Positions 1-12,513 of a stretch of 64,000 nt of DNA are shown here, in pieces. This DNA is from Jaltomata sinuosa. Its lineage: Eukaryota > Streptophyta > Magnoliopsida > Solanales > Solanaceae. The notes beneath the pieces were generated by a model, which did no database searches, was not told where the DNA came from, and saw only the letters and a program-made list of their open reading frames with translations. The first letter of the stretch is position 1; every line of letters starts with the position of its first letter. The position numbers and the translations under genes were made by a program. Location of the stretch: positions 186,001-250,000 of the forward strand of contig QJPP01001637.1 in NCBI GenBank assembly GCA_003996215.1, in the 5' to 3' direction.

Positions 1-440
1 AAGTGCTCTGTCGCCAAATAGAGCGGTGAAATCAATCCTCCAACAAAACTCTGAATTTTCTCAAACTCTGTAGGCACAGTCCTAGAAGTACACCTAACCA
101 TCTCGTGAAACCACACCTCATTCTCCAATACCAATATACAAACCTGCTGAAGAACTGGAACCTCAAGTCTAACTAATGCACCATTCAATGAACTGGGTAC
201 TTCCCAACCTGGGGTACTGAAACACCCAATGGAGGACTCAGAGTCCTAGCCATGGTGTCCTGAAGAACTGGGGTAGCATGAAACCCTACCGGAGGCTGGG
301 CTGTCACCAAACCCCCTAACTGATGTGGTAAAATCTCACTCTAAAATCTTGGCACTAACAAAAGCACTAAAGCAACAGGCACAGAAGCCTCGATATCACC
401 TGTTGTCATACTCATCCTAGGCATCTGAGAAGGAATAGAA
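1..440 (-). pseudogene. gag N-terminal remnant of minus-strand Ty3/gypsy element M1
   Basis: Reading leftwards from the primer site at 616-627, this is where the capsid-like gag of element M1 should begin. A minus-strand translation gives short gag-like stretches (for example MVRCTSRTVPTEFEKI followed by a FVGGL-like motif near position 40-130) broken by stop codons. The rest of the element lies beyond the left edge. The call rests mainly on position relative to the LTR and primer site; sequence resemblance alone is weak. No start codon is assigned because several in-frame ATGs lie near 425-440 and the frame is broken. Confidence 0.5.
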
Positions 441-615
441 CAATGAAGTTTAGAAGTCAATAGAGTCAGGACGCACGATAAGGAGACAAGAATAGGGAAC
501 TTTTCCTAATAATGCCCTGTAGCCTCCCGCAGATAGGATACGAATATCATTGTACTGATCCGTGAGACTCTACATAGACACTTATTCTTGTACCAACGAC
601 ACTGAAGAACCTAGA

Positions 616-627
616 GCTCTGATACCA
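616..627 (-). promoter_or_regulatory. Primer-binding site of element M1 (tRNA-iMet type)
   Basis: On the minus strand this reads TGGTATCAGAGC, the 12-base match to the 3' end of plant initiator tRNA-Met used to prime reverse transcription. It lies three bases inside the LTR edge at 631, the same spacing as in element A. It fixes M1's orientation: LTR to the right, gag to the left. Confidence 0.92.
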
Positions 628-2120
628 AGCTATCACGACGTGACTTCTTAAGTCATGATGGCACCTATAACCTCCTAGTAGGCAAACCAATCCTTGTAGC
701 CGAGAATGGTTAGTAATGCGCTACCACCTAAACCAACATGCACAATGAGCAGAAATAAGCAAGAGCAGATATAATAGAGAATAACGCGAAAGCAAACAAC
801 CTGAATATAAATATTCAAGGAAACTACACCAACCCTACAACTTGGTATCGATAGTACAAGAGCTTCTAATAGAATATAAGTGCTAGAAGTAACAAAATAG
901 AATATATAATTTTCTCTAAATGAATAAAGAGTAACAGTGCCAAGAAATGAGATGCAGTCAAGCCATGGTCGGTAGGAGCTCACCTTAGTCTCGAATATCC
1001 AAAAGTTGCACGAGAATCCATATTATAAATAGTGAAAGCTCACACTAATATCTGCCCTAAAAAAATGCAGAAGCATAGTATGAGCACCAATTGCCAAGTA
1101 ATGGGTAGCCAGTAGGCATCATCGGTTGACTGAGTGCATATAAGATATAAAAATAGTAACTAGCAATCACAGAAGCAATAGAGAAAGCACATGGAACTAG
1201 CACAGATAGAAGTCAACAAGAATTACAAATATGTTATGCTAGCTATAGAAGATATATATAACACAGAACGCAGGTGAAGAAAAGAAGAATGCACCTGGAG
1301 TCCTTGCAACAACAATATATATAAAGAGAGAGTTTAGAAAGATGGTGGTATATCGGTAACCTCAAGTAAAAATGGAAGGAAGAAAAATAGGTAAACATTC
1401 TCATGCTAGAAGCAATATACTTAACGAAACCATACTAAAAACTCAACTTCAGGATAATCATAGACAAAAATCAATCTTACAAGTACAACCCTAAGATATA
1501 ATAAAGTACGCCACAAAGAACCAAAAGCCACTCCTCCAAACCATGATAAAGGATAGAACCCACTAGCTCACAAGTGCTCAGAAGGCCACATAAACAGTGC
1601 CTCAATCAGCATAGGGACCACTAATCCATCAGTAATCGGGAGTTCAAATGACTCGTACTATAGTAAGGTAGCATCCACGAAACCACCAATAACCGAAGGC
1701 TATAACAAGCTCCATAATATTATAGGAGTAATATAATTTACCTACAGCCCCAACGGGCGCCCATACACCCAAGGAACACAATTAAGTGAAAACAAACCCT
1801 CTGACATCACATATTACCAGAGCGTACACTAGGCAAATAGCAAATAAGGGTGGAATCTGAATACAATATGCATGATTATGTGATAAATAAAAAGAACCAG
1901 TGATAGTAACCCTGTATGTACCTCCTCCAGCGCCTAAAGGCCCAGCAAAAAGGATCCATGGAAGGACACAAACCATATACCTCAACTACACCATATAACC
2001 CTCCTCTGACACACTCGACACGTAGCCCCTGGTCCAAATTGGTAAGGTCCATGGAGGTCCGTGACCACATACTAAATGAAAATCTCAAAGTATAGATCAA
2101 TAATCAGAATCTTATAGCAT

Positions 2121-2270
2121 GTGCCCAGAGTCTAACCGGGTCTAAATCAGTAATAGTAATATCAAAACCCCATCAAAGGGTGCTCAGAATGTATCCGAGT
2201 TTAAATCAGTGATCAAAGTATCAAAACCCCTCATAAAATAGTGCTCGGAGCATATCCGGATCTAAATCCA
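2121..2270. repeat. ~60 bp tandem repeat, three units, in M1 LTR
   Basis: Units beginning near 2121, 2180 and 2241 share a gtgctcagag-like start, a ccgggtctaaatcag-like middle and a tatcaaaacccc-like end. The last unit is partial. Other long LTRs here carry analogous but different tandem units in the R/U5 part. Confidence 0.75.
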
Positions 2271-3495
2271 TAGTAAAACTATATGTATAGCACTACGGCA
2301 TGAGAAACCTGGTGACAAAATCATTGTAATATCTTTTTTACCCCAAGAAGATCCATAAAATCAGTTCTAAATTCCTTTAATAAACATTTTACCGAAAATG
2401 GGCCCTCGGGGTCATGCAAAGTTTAGAAAATCATTTATAGTAGGCCCAAAGCCAAAAAATAGTAAAACATGCAGAAAATCCTTTGCATGAATAATATGCT
2501 CGCAAATAATAGATTAGCCCAATGGCTCACAAACAATCCTATCAGCCCTGCACAGGTACAATCATCTCTACAACACAGATATCCAGCCTAAAGTAACATC
2601 TCGATATCTGAGACTTGCGAACATTCCTAAATATCCCACCATTTATGGTCCAGAGCCATATACAAAGGCCACACAGGGCCACAAGGTTAATATTACAATA
2701 CTATAATGAGTACTAAAAACAACATAAGAAATAAACTGACCGAAGAGACGAACAAGGTGTGGGGGTACCAACCTAGAAAACCAATCCAAGGATACTAATT
2801 AATGCAGTTATAGCCTATATACACATAGTCTAGGTAGGGAAGACCGTAACCTACCTGTCGTCCAACGACTAGCTGCTGGAACAACATCGTCCAAGCTCAA
2901 ACTGCTCCAAGAATCCCTGAATTACAAACACACTATAAAATTAATATACTTCTCATTAAAATAAGACTAACAATACCCATGTTTCTACAAGTGTAGCTGG
3001 GTCAAAATTCAGGTCATAAGCGGGCCTGCGAGGCCCATACCTGAAATGGGAAATTAAAAAGCGCACGATGAATACATTACTCCAAAGCTTTGAGTGAGTT
3101 AAGCCAAGAAAGGGAACTCAAACCAGCCCGCTCAACTAAAGCTTTAAATATGGAATTAAAAAAAATCAGAAATAGAGGAGGAATCCACTTACCAAGATGG
3201 GGAAACAAGCCTACGGAGTGAAATCTTTGAAAAAGTCGAACAAACAATTCCAATAGAGCAGCTTCAACCAGGAGAAACCCAAGCTTGATAAAAACACATC
3301 AATGGAGTTTTTAGCGTATGAAGAATAAGCTTTTGGAGAAGAAGGTGACTTACCAAATTAAGAGGGAAGCAAGGTTTAGTGCCAATTTGATGATTTCCCC
3401 AAGGCCAAGACTGATTAGAAGCAATTTTAGTTGAGAAAAAAGAGGTTGGAGTTGAGAGAAATGGGAGAAAAGGCTGGAAAAATCGAGAAGGGGGC

Positions 3496-3505
3496 AATAT
3501 ATATT
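3496..3505 (-). promoter_or_regulatory. TATA-like box in M1 5' LTR
   Basis: AATATATATT lies immediately downstream (minus strand) of a GC-rich patch at 3525-3715. The position corresponds to the TATA-like boxes in elements A, B and F. A splice-donor-like GGTAAGT (minus) lies at 3348-3354, about 145 bp downstream. Promoter activity is inferred from comparison only. Confidence 0.55.
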
Positions 3506-4048
3506 CCTGGGCACAGGTTGGTGCCATTGGCGCTGGCCAGGCACCGTTGGTGCTGAAGGAGGGCCAGAAGCATGGGCGTGATCGTGCGGCAGAGGCGCCA
3601 TTGGTACGGGCAGGTAAGTGGGTTCTTGGGTGCCATCGGTGCTGAGGGCAGGTGCAGACTAGTGCGATCGCACTGCCTGGGCTTTATTGGCACTGAAGGC
3701 ACACCTGCAATAGAAAACCAACTAAGTTAAAATCTTTAACGGGGTATTTCGGGCACAATTGGAACCCGATACTCAAAAACCAAACATGCTATTAGAGTGG
3801 AAATAACATTTTGCACTCAACAAAATCAATGGAACTTCCATATGAGGTCATTTTAAAGGAATGTTGACCCAAGTCAACACTAGCTAAGACCGACCAAACA
3901 TCCAAAATGAGCCCAGCTCACTCGAGGAGCTGAACCAACCACCTACCTAACCCAAACTTGACATTCCAGAGCTAATAGTGATGATTGGATTTCTATCCGA
4001 GGCCATCTTCTTCAAATGTTGACCAAAGTCAACCAAACAAACCCAACT

Positions 4049-7000
4049 TGTAATGACCCTTCTGGTCATTCCCTCATTTATGCTTTCTTTATACTGATAG
4101 AACTTATCTATAGTATCCCCTAGTTATTTATGGCTTATTGGGACCATTGGTTTAGTTACATGGTTGTTTATTTGGTTGTTATGGTCGTTTACCTATTTTA
4201 GAGCTTAAACTTAGGATATCATTGACTTCAGTCAACATTCTTGGTAAACAAGCTCGAAATTGAATTCTGACAGTTCTATTAGCTCTTGAGCATGGATTTT
4301 GGTCTAGATAGACCCTTGGTCGGGGTTTGGGATCTTTCAATTTGGTTTTGTGTGGGTTTTTGTGTTTTCTAGCTAGTTGAACTTGAAAGTTTGACTTTAG
4401 TCAACATTTGGAGAAAACAGCCTCGGCTGGAAATTCTGACAGTGTTGTTAGCTCTAAAATGTCGACTTTGGGATAGAGGGACCTTTGGTTTAGGTCTCGA
4501 GGCTTTCAGACTCGTTTTAGGTCATGGGGTTCTATTTTGGAAAAGTTGGCCTAAGGTTGAGTTTTAGGCGTGGGGCTCACATTTCATTAAATCAATCATC
4601 GTTGGATTTTTTTGTCAATTTTGTTAAGTGCAGAATGTTGTTTTTAGTCGAATAGCTCAGCTCGTTTGTGTTTGCGGACCCTAAATGTGTTCTCGAGGGT
4701 CCATCAGAGTCAAATTCCAAGTTGGTAATACTGTTGGCAGCTGATTGTTGTCATGGCATTAGCAGACCATCGCCCATATGGGGCTCGGCCGCGTCCGCAC
4801 AGCAGCAATGCTAGCCACCCTGATTTCTCGACCATCTCCTAGGCAGCACTTGGGCCGCGTGCGCACTGCCGCGTACGCAGTGGCCTAACCCGTGCGTTCT
4901 GGGCAAGTGCCTGGCCTAAGCGTGCGCAAGTGCCCGCCCGCGTGCACGTGGCCACATAGGTAGCGCCATGGCCACGTAGGCATAGCATCGGTTGGCAGCT
5001 TTAAGTTGGCTTTTTTTTTTCATTTCATTATCACCCAACTCCACTCCACCATTGATACCCGCTCAAAAACCTCCATTTCCTTCACCTTTGCGCATCAACT
5101 CTTGGAGGGGAATTATAACTTGCTTCATGATCATTTTTCCGGCCTTAATTCAGTAAGTTTCATTGTTAAATTCCAATTTAATTCATCCAAATCCCCTATT
5201 TAATTCCTTGGTTTGGGTGGGCTATTTAAGCCCAGATTCTTTCTCAATTTTTATAATTCTTTGAGCATGCACCCTTGGGGTCATTGTGATCATTTTGCAC
5301 TCATTTGTTTTTGGCTTCGTATTACAGGGCCCACGGGCCTGTCAGTGACCCGAATATTGACCCGCCTATAATTATAGCAATTTGGATATCGTTAGTCTCA
5401 CTTTAATGGGTAGTTTGTGTTGTTGATAGTGTGACTTTATTTTGGAGCTTCTCGGAGTGGTTCAGGCTCGAACATCATCGTTCTAGCAGCTTGTTATCGG
5501 ATGACAGGTAGGTTATGATTTAACTCTTTTATACTTTGTATATATAGGGCATAATTTTACTAATTAGCATCCTTGGGTTGAGTTTATTAGCTTGGTACCC
5601 CAGACCTTGCCATTCTTTCATGTTCATATTATTTTACTAGTTTGGTTATAGGATTTGTTGTAGTTGTTATATCACCATTGTGGTCTTGTGTAGCCTTGTA
5701 TTGGCTCTATACCATAGATGGTGGGTTTTTGGGAATGTCTGTGAGTCCCGGACATCAATATTGCAATCTTAGGCTGGTTATCTATGTTGTAGAGCGATTG
5801 GAGCCTGTGTAGAGACAATAGGTTGATTGTGAGCCATCAAGCTACTGTTTCTGATTGAGCATGCCATTATCATACATATAAAGAGGTTTTTCACATGTTT
5901 TACTATGGTTTGGGCTTCAGGCCTACTATTGACGGCTTTCTAAGCCCTGCATGGCCTTAAGGGCCTAATTTTGGTAAAAATGGGTATAAAGGGTTTGGAA
6001 CTGACATTCATGGTTCTTCTTAGGGTAAGAAAGTTAAAAGGGTGATTTTATCACTATTTTCATACTTATACTAGACTCGGCTGGGCTGTAGTGCTAGAGT
6101 TGATTTCCTATTGATTTGAGACGATATTAGACTCAGTAAAGCCGAGCATCATACTTGATTTACTACTATTTTAGACATGGACACCCTGGGCACCCTCGAT
6201 GGGGTTTTTTAAGACTTATCTTACTGATTTAAACCTGGATAGACTCTAGGCATACATTTTTGAGATTTTGGTTACTAGTTTTATCCAGTTGCATTCCGGA
6301 ATGGTATATCTTGGCTTGAGTTTTAGTATGTGGTCTACGAGTAGACCTCCATGGCACTACCATTCTAGACCAAGAGCTACGGGCCAAGGGTGACCAAATG
6401 AGGGGTGTACGGTGGAGTAGAGGTATTTGTGGGAATCACTTCCATGGATCATGCCTCTATTGGGCCTTTTAGGTACCGGAGGGGGTAATATACAACACTA
6501 GTATCACTTAGTTTCAGCATATTATATCATATCATATCATATCATCCATTGTGTGAGATTCCACCCTTGTTTGTTGTTTGCTGAGTGTACGCTCTGGTAG
6601 TATGAGATGCCGGAGGGTTTGTCTTTACTTATTTGTGTTCCTCGGGTGTATGGGTGCCCGTGGCGATTGTATTATTACTCTATTGACATATTGATCCCTA
6701 TTGTGATTCATATGATAATTTGATATTGAGGTTTGAATTGCATACACTTGATAACTTGGTAAGTTGTACTTAGGCTATCGGTTGGTTCTTTCCTTACTTG
6801 AGAGTAGTATTATTAGTATGGTCTGGTTATTAATCTTGTTTTTGAGTATGCTATAGTTATTCTTCTATCCCCCTTTCCTTTTTACTTGAGGTTACCGGTA
6901 TACCGCCTATTTCTAAAAACTCTCTCTATATATATATATATATTGTTATTGTGAGGATCCCAAGTGTATTACTCTTTTCTTTCACTTGTGTCTGTGATAT

Positions 7001-7638
7001 ATATTCTAGTAGCTAGCCAAGCATGTTGTTTTCTTTTTGTATCCTTCTGTGCTAGCTTCCGTGTACTTATTCATTATTTTTTGTGACTAATTTCTTCTTT
7101 TCTGCTATATTACTGCTCTTATATCTTATATGCGCGCAGTTGACCTATGATACCTACTGGGTACTCGTTGCTTAGCAATTGATTCTCTTACTATACTCTG
7201 CATCTTCTGGTGCAGATCCTAGTGTGGGCCATCACTGCTAATTTTTTGGAGACTCATGCGGGCTAATTTTGTGGGGACTATCAAAGACTAAGGGTGAGCT
7301 CTTGGCGACTGGATCTTAGCTTCTAGTTTATCCTTGTATTATGTACTCTTTTACTATTTGGAGATAATTGTATATATTGTTTTGGATCCTTTTGTACTAT
7401 GTTGATGTAGTTCTGGCTTTTATACTATGATACAAAGTTTTGGGTTTGGTTTAGCTTCCGCTTATGCATTCCTGTGGCTTATTTATTTATCTTATCTCCC
7501 TTGCTTCTGCTTATATTATGCTTCTCCCACTTGTTTGGTAGGTAATAGCCCATTACTAACCATTCTGGGCTATGGGGATTAGGTTTGCCTACTGGGGGGT
7601 TGTAGGTGTCATCATGACCGAGAAATTGGATCGTGACA
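4049..7638 (+). repeat. 5' LTR of element A
   Basis: It runs from TGTAATGACCC to ATCGTGACA, 3590 bp. Visible landmarks are TTGAC-N4-GTCAA palindromes at 4222-4235 and 4391-4404 (169 bp apart), a GC-rich CpG-bearing patch at 4755-4980, a TATA-like CTTTAAG at 4999-5005, a splice-donor-like GTAAGT at 5153, short tandem catat units near 6520-6545, a TA tract near 6928-6943 and a splice-acceptor-like GCAG at 7212-7215. Ends are confirmed by the second LTR copy and by the adjacent primer site. Confidence 0.95.
4755..5005 (+). promoter_or_regulatory. GC-rich patch plus TATA-like box, element A 5' LTR
   Basis: About 220 bp dense in CpG (repeated gcgtgcgca and gcgtacgc-like words) ends just before GGCAGCTTTAAGTTGGC, whose CTTTAAG occupies the position of the TATA-like boxes in LTRs of M1, B and F. 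The surrounding LTR is AT-rich. The 3' LTR has the same layout at 13550-13740. Core-promoter function is inferred. Confidence 0.5.
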
Positions 7639-7641
7639 ACT

Positions 7642-7653
7642 TGGTATCAGAGC
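7642..7653 (+). promoter_or_regulatory. Primer-binding site of element A (tRNA-iMet type)
   Basis: TGGTATCAGAGC lies three bases after the LTR's terminal CA. It is complementary to the 3' acceptor end of plant initiator tRNA-Met, the usual primer for Ty3/gypsy chromoviruses. Confidence 0.95.
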
Positions 7654-7851
7654 TTAGGTTCCCTGGAGTCATCGGTATAGGAGCCAATGTCTAGTAGAGT
7701 CTTGCGCATTGGGGCAGAGACATCTGTACTCAACCTTCGGGAGGCTACAGTGGCATCTTAGGAAACATGGACCTTTTCTTGCTTCTATCTCGTGCGTAGT
7801 ATCCCTGAAAGTTTCTTGAAATCTCACTTGTTCTAATTCATTCTCTCGCAT

Positions 7852-9330
7852 ATGGTTCTTACGAGATCTTTGACATCAGATGGGGGCGAGCCTTCGACTC
7901 CAGTATCCCCGACACCAGCTAGGGTCTGGGGAGATCATAAAGGTAGAGGTCGAGGACGTGCCTTAGCAGCGACACTTGCTAGAGCTCCTAGGGTGGAGGT
8001 TGAGACCGATTTTGTTCTAGAGAAGCAACATGTGGACCAGGGGATAGGCCAGGTGCCACAAGCTCCAGTACCAGCTCCAGCACCATCTTCTGTGCTAGCT
8101 TCAGCCCCAGCTCAGTGTTCAGGTATTCAGGGTTTACTTCTACAGTTATTGGGTATGATCGAGGATCAGCCTGCTGAGGTAGCACAGACATCTGCTAAGG
8201 GGGCAGCCCTGGGTGCACAGAGTTTAGGAGCGCAGCCTGCTTTTATAGCTCCCCGTGCTGAGGTTCTTCCGGTTCCATCTATTACACAGCCTCTTGATCC
8301 TCGCCTAGCTATGACAGAGATGGAGTAGAAGGCATTGGGTAGATTTCTCAGATTGGCACCACCGAGGTTTGCTGGTACTTTAGGTCAGGATCAACATGAT
8401 TTCATTACTACCTGTGAGGAGATGCTACGCCATTTGGGTTTACTGGATGCTGACAGAGTTGGGTATACTACTTATCAGCTGGAGTACCCAACTAAGTTAT
8501 GGTGGAAGGCCCAGGTTGCTTGCAGACCATCATAGTCACCTTCGTTGTCATGGTCAGAGTTTTATAAGGCCTTTATGGCCAAGTTCTTGCCACAGAGTGA
8601 CATAAAGCATCGTAAGGAGTAATTCACTAGACTTATATAGGTATCTATGACCGTATCTGAGTACGAGACCCATTTTGACCAGCTTGCTCCATTTGGGGCT
8701 CTGATCATGCCTACCAAGCTTGACAGAGTCCGTAGGTTTGTTTGGGGATTACGAACTGAGTTTAGAGAGCCAGCTGAGATATTAGTTTCTAGTGGTCAAT
8801 CATTCCAGGCTATTGCAGACTATGCTCGTACCATAGAGGATTTGCATCTTTATGATCCGGGGGCCAGAGATAATAGGCCTCAACATTAGGGAAGCTATAG
8901 TGGTTCTCGTCATGGTAGTAGAGGTTCAGACTAGTGGGGTTGAGGTTATGAGCCACAACAACACCAGGGTCAATCCGGTCAGCCGGTTTTGGCTTCGCTT
9001 AAGTCTTCTGGTGGGTCTCAGTTTGAGCAGGGTCAGAGTAGCCAACAGGGCTATAGTGGTCAGTCTTTGAGGGGTACAGCTTCTGGGGCATCGGGTCGTG
9101 GTGGCCATACAGATTTTGCTAGTTCAAATCAACAGCTTAGGCCATCACGGCCCTGCTATGATTATGGTGTTATCAGTCATTATGCCAGAGATTTCCCCTA
9201 GCGGGGTACAGTTCAGCCAGCTCAGCCTATCCATGCAGTTCAGCCACCGGCTAGAGGAGGTGATAGTCAGGCTAGAGGTTGTGCCCCATGAGGCAGGACA
9301 GGTGGTAGGGATAATGGTCGATTAGGTGGT
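7852..9330 (+). pseudogene. Element A gag (capsid/nucleocapsid), broken by stops
   Basis: The frame starting MVLTRSLTSDGG at 7852 runs through gag in one phase, broken only by stop codons (for example at 8326, near 8533, 8620, 8887 and 9198). The capsid part near 8335-8880 is recognisable (LGRFLRLAPPRFAG, then SEYETHFDQLAPF and a DRVRRFVWGL motif). A glycine/serine/glutamine-rich linker follows at 8890-9130. The nucleocapsid zinc knuckle near 9150-9200 is degenerate: second and fourth ligands are Tyr and Phe instead of Cys (CYDYGVISHYARDF). Gag would coat the RNA in cytoplasmic particles; this copy cannot. Almost all stops look like CAG-to-TAG or CGA-to-TGA changes. Confidence 0.88.
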
Positions 9331-9369
9331 GGTCGTCATCAGTTTTATGCAGTTCCTAGGAGACTGGAG

Positions 9370-9952
9370 GTGGAGGCCTCGGATGCTGTGAACACATGTA
9401 TGATTTATGTAAGACGTCAGCTAACTTATGCTTTATTTGATCCTGGATCCACTTGCTCGTATGTTTTTGCCTACTATTTGCCTTGTTTGGGATTGGCTAG
9501 TGAGCCATTATCTGTGCCTGTATCTGTCTCAACCCTAGCAGGAGATTATTTAATAGTGGATCAGATTATGAGATCTTGTATGATTTTTGTTAGGGATTTA
9601 GAGACTTGGGGTGATTTGATAATTCTTGATATGCTATACTTTGATGTGATTCTGGGCATGGACTGGTTATCCCCTCACCTTGCAGTTTTGGATTGGTATA
9701 ATAAGACCATTACCATAGTCGTGCTCGGCATATCCCCAGTTATGTGGCAGGGTTCTGTCAGCCTTGCACTCTTGTGTTTTAGCTAGGAAGTTGATTTCTC
9801 ACAAGTGTTTGGCTTATCTACCACATGTCCAAGATGCTAGTGCCGACCCTTCTTCCCTTGATTCAGTTCCTGTGGTTAGGGATTTCCTAGATATGTTCCC
9901 TACCAACCTTCTAGGCCTCCCACCTGAGAGAGATACTTTGCTATTGAGTTAG
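9370..9952 (+). pseudogene. Element A aspartic protease and linker, frameshifted
   Basis: The retropepsin-type active-site region reads ALFDPGSTCSYV near 9430; the catalytic Asp is present but the next residue is Pro where the family usually has Ser. A second hallmark, DVILGMDWL, follows near 9640-9670. The coding phase shifts by one near 9750 and returns to the gag phase near 9940, so two compensating small indels are implied. The family cleaves the polyprotein inside the particle. It lies in order between gag and RT. Confidence 0.85.
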
Positions 9953-9954
9953 AG

Positions 9955-11230
9955 TTGGGCACCAGGCCTATTTCTATTTCTCCTTATCATATGGCTCTAC
10001 CTGAGTTGAGAGAGCTTAAGGAGCAACTCCAAGACTTGTTAGCTAAGGGTTTCATTAGGCCGAGTGTATCGCCTTGGGGTGCTCCTGTTCTATTTGTAAA
10101 GAAGAAAGATGGGTCGATGTGGATGTGTATTGATTATCGAAAGCTAAATAGGGTGACTGTGAGGAATAGGTATCCAATGCCACACATAGATGGTTTGTTT
10201 GATCAGCTTCAGGGTTCAGCCGTGTTTTTAAAGATATATTTGAGGTCAGGCTACCACCAGTTAAGTATTAGGGTGGAGGACATCCCTAATTCAGTATTCA
10301 GGACACGTTATGGCTATTATGAGTTCCTGGTGATATCTTTTGGGTTGACTAATGCCCCCGCTGCTTTCATGGACTTGATGCACAGGGTGATTAGCTCGTA
10401 CTTGGACTCGTATGTGATAGTTTTCATAGACGACATCTTGATATACTCGTGGAGTAGAGATGAGCATGAGCAGCACTTGAGGATTATACTCCAGACTTTG
10501 AGAGACCATCAGCTTTATGCCAAGTTCTCAAAGTGCGAGTTTTGGCTTGAGTCAATTGCATTCCTAGGACACGTGGTGTCTAAGGATGGGATTAGAGTGG
10601 ACCCAGGAAAGATTTCAGTTGTTCATGATTTACCAAGGCCTAGTACTCCTACTGAAGTTTGCAGCTTTGTTTGGTTAGCAGGGTACTACAAGAGGTTCGT
10701 TGACGGGTTTTCTTCTATAGCAGCACCTTTGACTAGGCTGACTAGGAAAGATGTCCCATTTCAGTGGTTAGATCAGTGCGAGGATAGCTTTCAGAGGCTT
10801 AAGGCCTTGTTGACTTCAGCTCTTGTGTTGACTTTGCTAGTTGAGGGTCAAACTTTCTCAGTATATTGTGATGCTTCAGGGGTTGGTCTTGGTTGTGTGT
10901 TGATGCAACAGGGTCATGTGATAGCATATGTGTCAAGGCAGCTGAAGGTTCATGAGTGCAACTACCCCACTCGTAACTTAGAGTTGGCGGTAGTAGTTTT
11001 TGCACTCAAGATCTGGAGGCACTACTTATATGAGGTTCACTGGGAGATATTCACCGATCACCATAGTCTTCATTACATCACGAGTTAGCGAGAGCTGAAC
11101 TTGAGGTATAGGAGATAGATTGAGTTACTGAAGGATTACGATTTCACTATTTTGTATCATCCGAGCAAGGCAAACTTGGTAGCTGATGCCTTGAGTTCAA
11201 AGACAGTGAGTATGTGCAGCCTAGCTTCAC
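9955..11230 (+). pseudogene. Element A reverse transcriptase and RNase H
   Basis: This is the best-preserved stretch of the element, open from 9955 to 11088. RT landmarks are SPWGAPVLFVKKKDG, the MCIDYRKLNRV motif, TNAPAAFMDLM and an intact FIDD catalytic box near 10425-10440. RNase H follows with YCDAS near 10865, LELAVVVFALKIWRH, FTDHHS near 11055 and a final ADAL near 11185; the four acidic positions are visible. A stop at 11086 (likely a Gln codon) and another near 11117 (likely a Trp codon) break RNase H. The role would be copying RNA into DNA in the cytoplasmic particle. Confidence 0.92.
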
Positions 11231-11250
11231 TTTCAGTTTCATAGTAATCG

Positions 11251-12500
11251 TTGGCCTTCGACATCCAACCCTTGGCTAACCATTTGGTTAGGATTGACTT
11301 GTCGTATCCTAGTAGAGTTCTCTCCAGTATTGAGGTTCACTCTACCTTAGTTGATCAGATTCAGAGCCATCAGCTTAAGGATCAGCGGTTGTGTGACCTT
11401 CATGATCAGGTTGTTCGAGGTGAGGCAAGTCGGGCTACCCTAGATTCAGATGAGGTTATGAGGTTTGACAGTCAACTTTGTGTTATGAGAGTTGGGGATT
11501 TGATTCAGTTGATTCTTCGTGAGGTGTATTGTTCTAAGTATTCCAACCACCCTAGTATAGCCAATATGTACAGATATTTGAGACAACTTTACTGGTAGAG
11601 TGGTATGAAGTAGGATGTAGCGGAGTTTGTATCTCAATTCTTGAACTATCAGCAGGTGAAGTTCGAGCATATGAGACCTGGTAGTTTGATGCAGCGACTT
11701 CCCGTTCCTGGGTGGAACTGGGAAGGTGTCACTATGGACTTTGTAGTTGGATTGCCTTATACTTCTAGGGGTTTTGACTCCATTTGGGTAATTTTTGATC
11801 GTCTGACTAAGTCAGCACACTTCTTGCCAGTTCAGACTACTTGCAGTGCCAAGATATTAGCTCAGATTTACCTTCGTGAGATTGTTCGGTTGCACAGGGT
11901 CCAAGCTTCTATCATTTAGAACTGCGGCACTCAGTTCACATCTCAATTCTAGAGGGCCATTCAATGAGACTTGGGTACAAAGGTTTAGCTAAGTACTGCA
12001 TTCCACCCTCAGACAGATGGCCAATCTGAGAAGACTATTCAAGTCCTAGAGGATATGCTTCGAGCCTATATTCTTGACTTTGGAGGTTCATGTGATCAAT
12101 TTGCGCCTTTGGATGAGTTTTCTTACAATAATAGTTTCCATTCAACCATTTGCATGGCACCTTTCGAGGCTTTGTATGGTAGACGTTACAGATCACCAGT
12201 TGGTTAGTTTGATGGTTTCGAGTTTAGGCCACAGAGTACAGATTTGCTTTGAGATTCCTTAGACCGAGTTTGAGTGATTCAGGATAGACTTTGAGAAGCT
12301 CAGAGCAGGCAGAAGAGCTACACTAATCATAGACTTTGTGCCTTGGAGTTCAATGTTGGTGACTTGGTATTCCCCCGTGTATCGCCCATGAAGGGCGTGA
12401 TGAGATTTGGTCAGTAGGGCAAGCTTAGCACCAGGTACATTGGGCCATTTGAGATTCTTCAGAGGGTGGGTAGTGTTGCCTATATGTTATATTTGCCTCT
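11251..12500 (+). pseudogene. Element A integrase, heavily mutated
   Basis: The zinc-binding HHCC domain is damaged: the two cysteines are replaced (SQFLNYQQVKF near 11630-11660). The first catalytic Asp survives in MDFVVGLP near 11738. The second lies in a region reading stop-Asn-Cys-Gly-Thr-Gln near 11918, so it is lost. The Glu is visible in GQSEKTIQVLED near 12020-12050. Downstream, YNNSFHSTI, ALYGRRYRSP and SPMKGVMRFG mark the rest of the core and the C-terminal domain. At least ten stops interrupt it, most explained by C-to-T or G-to-A changes. It should insert DNA copies into chromosomes; this copy cannot. Confidence 0.88.
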
Positions 12501-12513
12501 GATGTTTTGAGCT

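Larger units (their letters stand above)
631..4048 (-). repeat. 5' LTR of element M1, promoter-distal part (interrupted by element A)
   Basis: The minus-strand LTR ends at 631 (TGTCACGAC form with one G-to-A change, reading TATCACGAC) and runs rightwards until element A interrupts it at 4049; the remaining 332 bases resume at 16372. Rejoined length is about 3.7 kb, matching element A's LTR class. It contains three ~60 bp tandem units (starting near 2121, 2180 and 2241), a TATA-like box at 3496-3505, a GC-rich patch at 3525-3715 and TTGAC-N4-GTCAA palindromes at 3864-3877 and 4019-4032. Apparent open frames inside it (3264-3702, proline and leucine rich) are byproducts of the GC-rich patch. 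Confidence 0.88.

Noticed and set aside
3264..3702. Overlapping minus-strand frames of 83-91 codons, Pro/Leu-rich
   Set aside because: They lie in the GC-rich patch of an LTR, overlap in different frames and resemble no family; composition explains them.
5006..5203. 65-codon plus-strand frame just after the LTR A TATA-like box
   Set aside because: It lies in the transcribed leader, but no homology or repeat of the frame in the 3' LTR was evident; probably chance.
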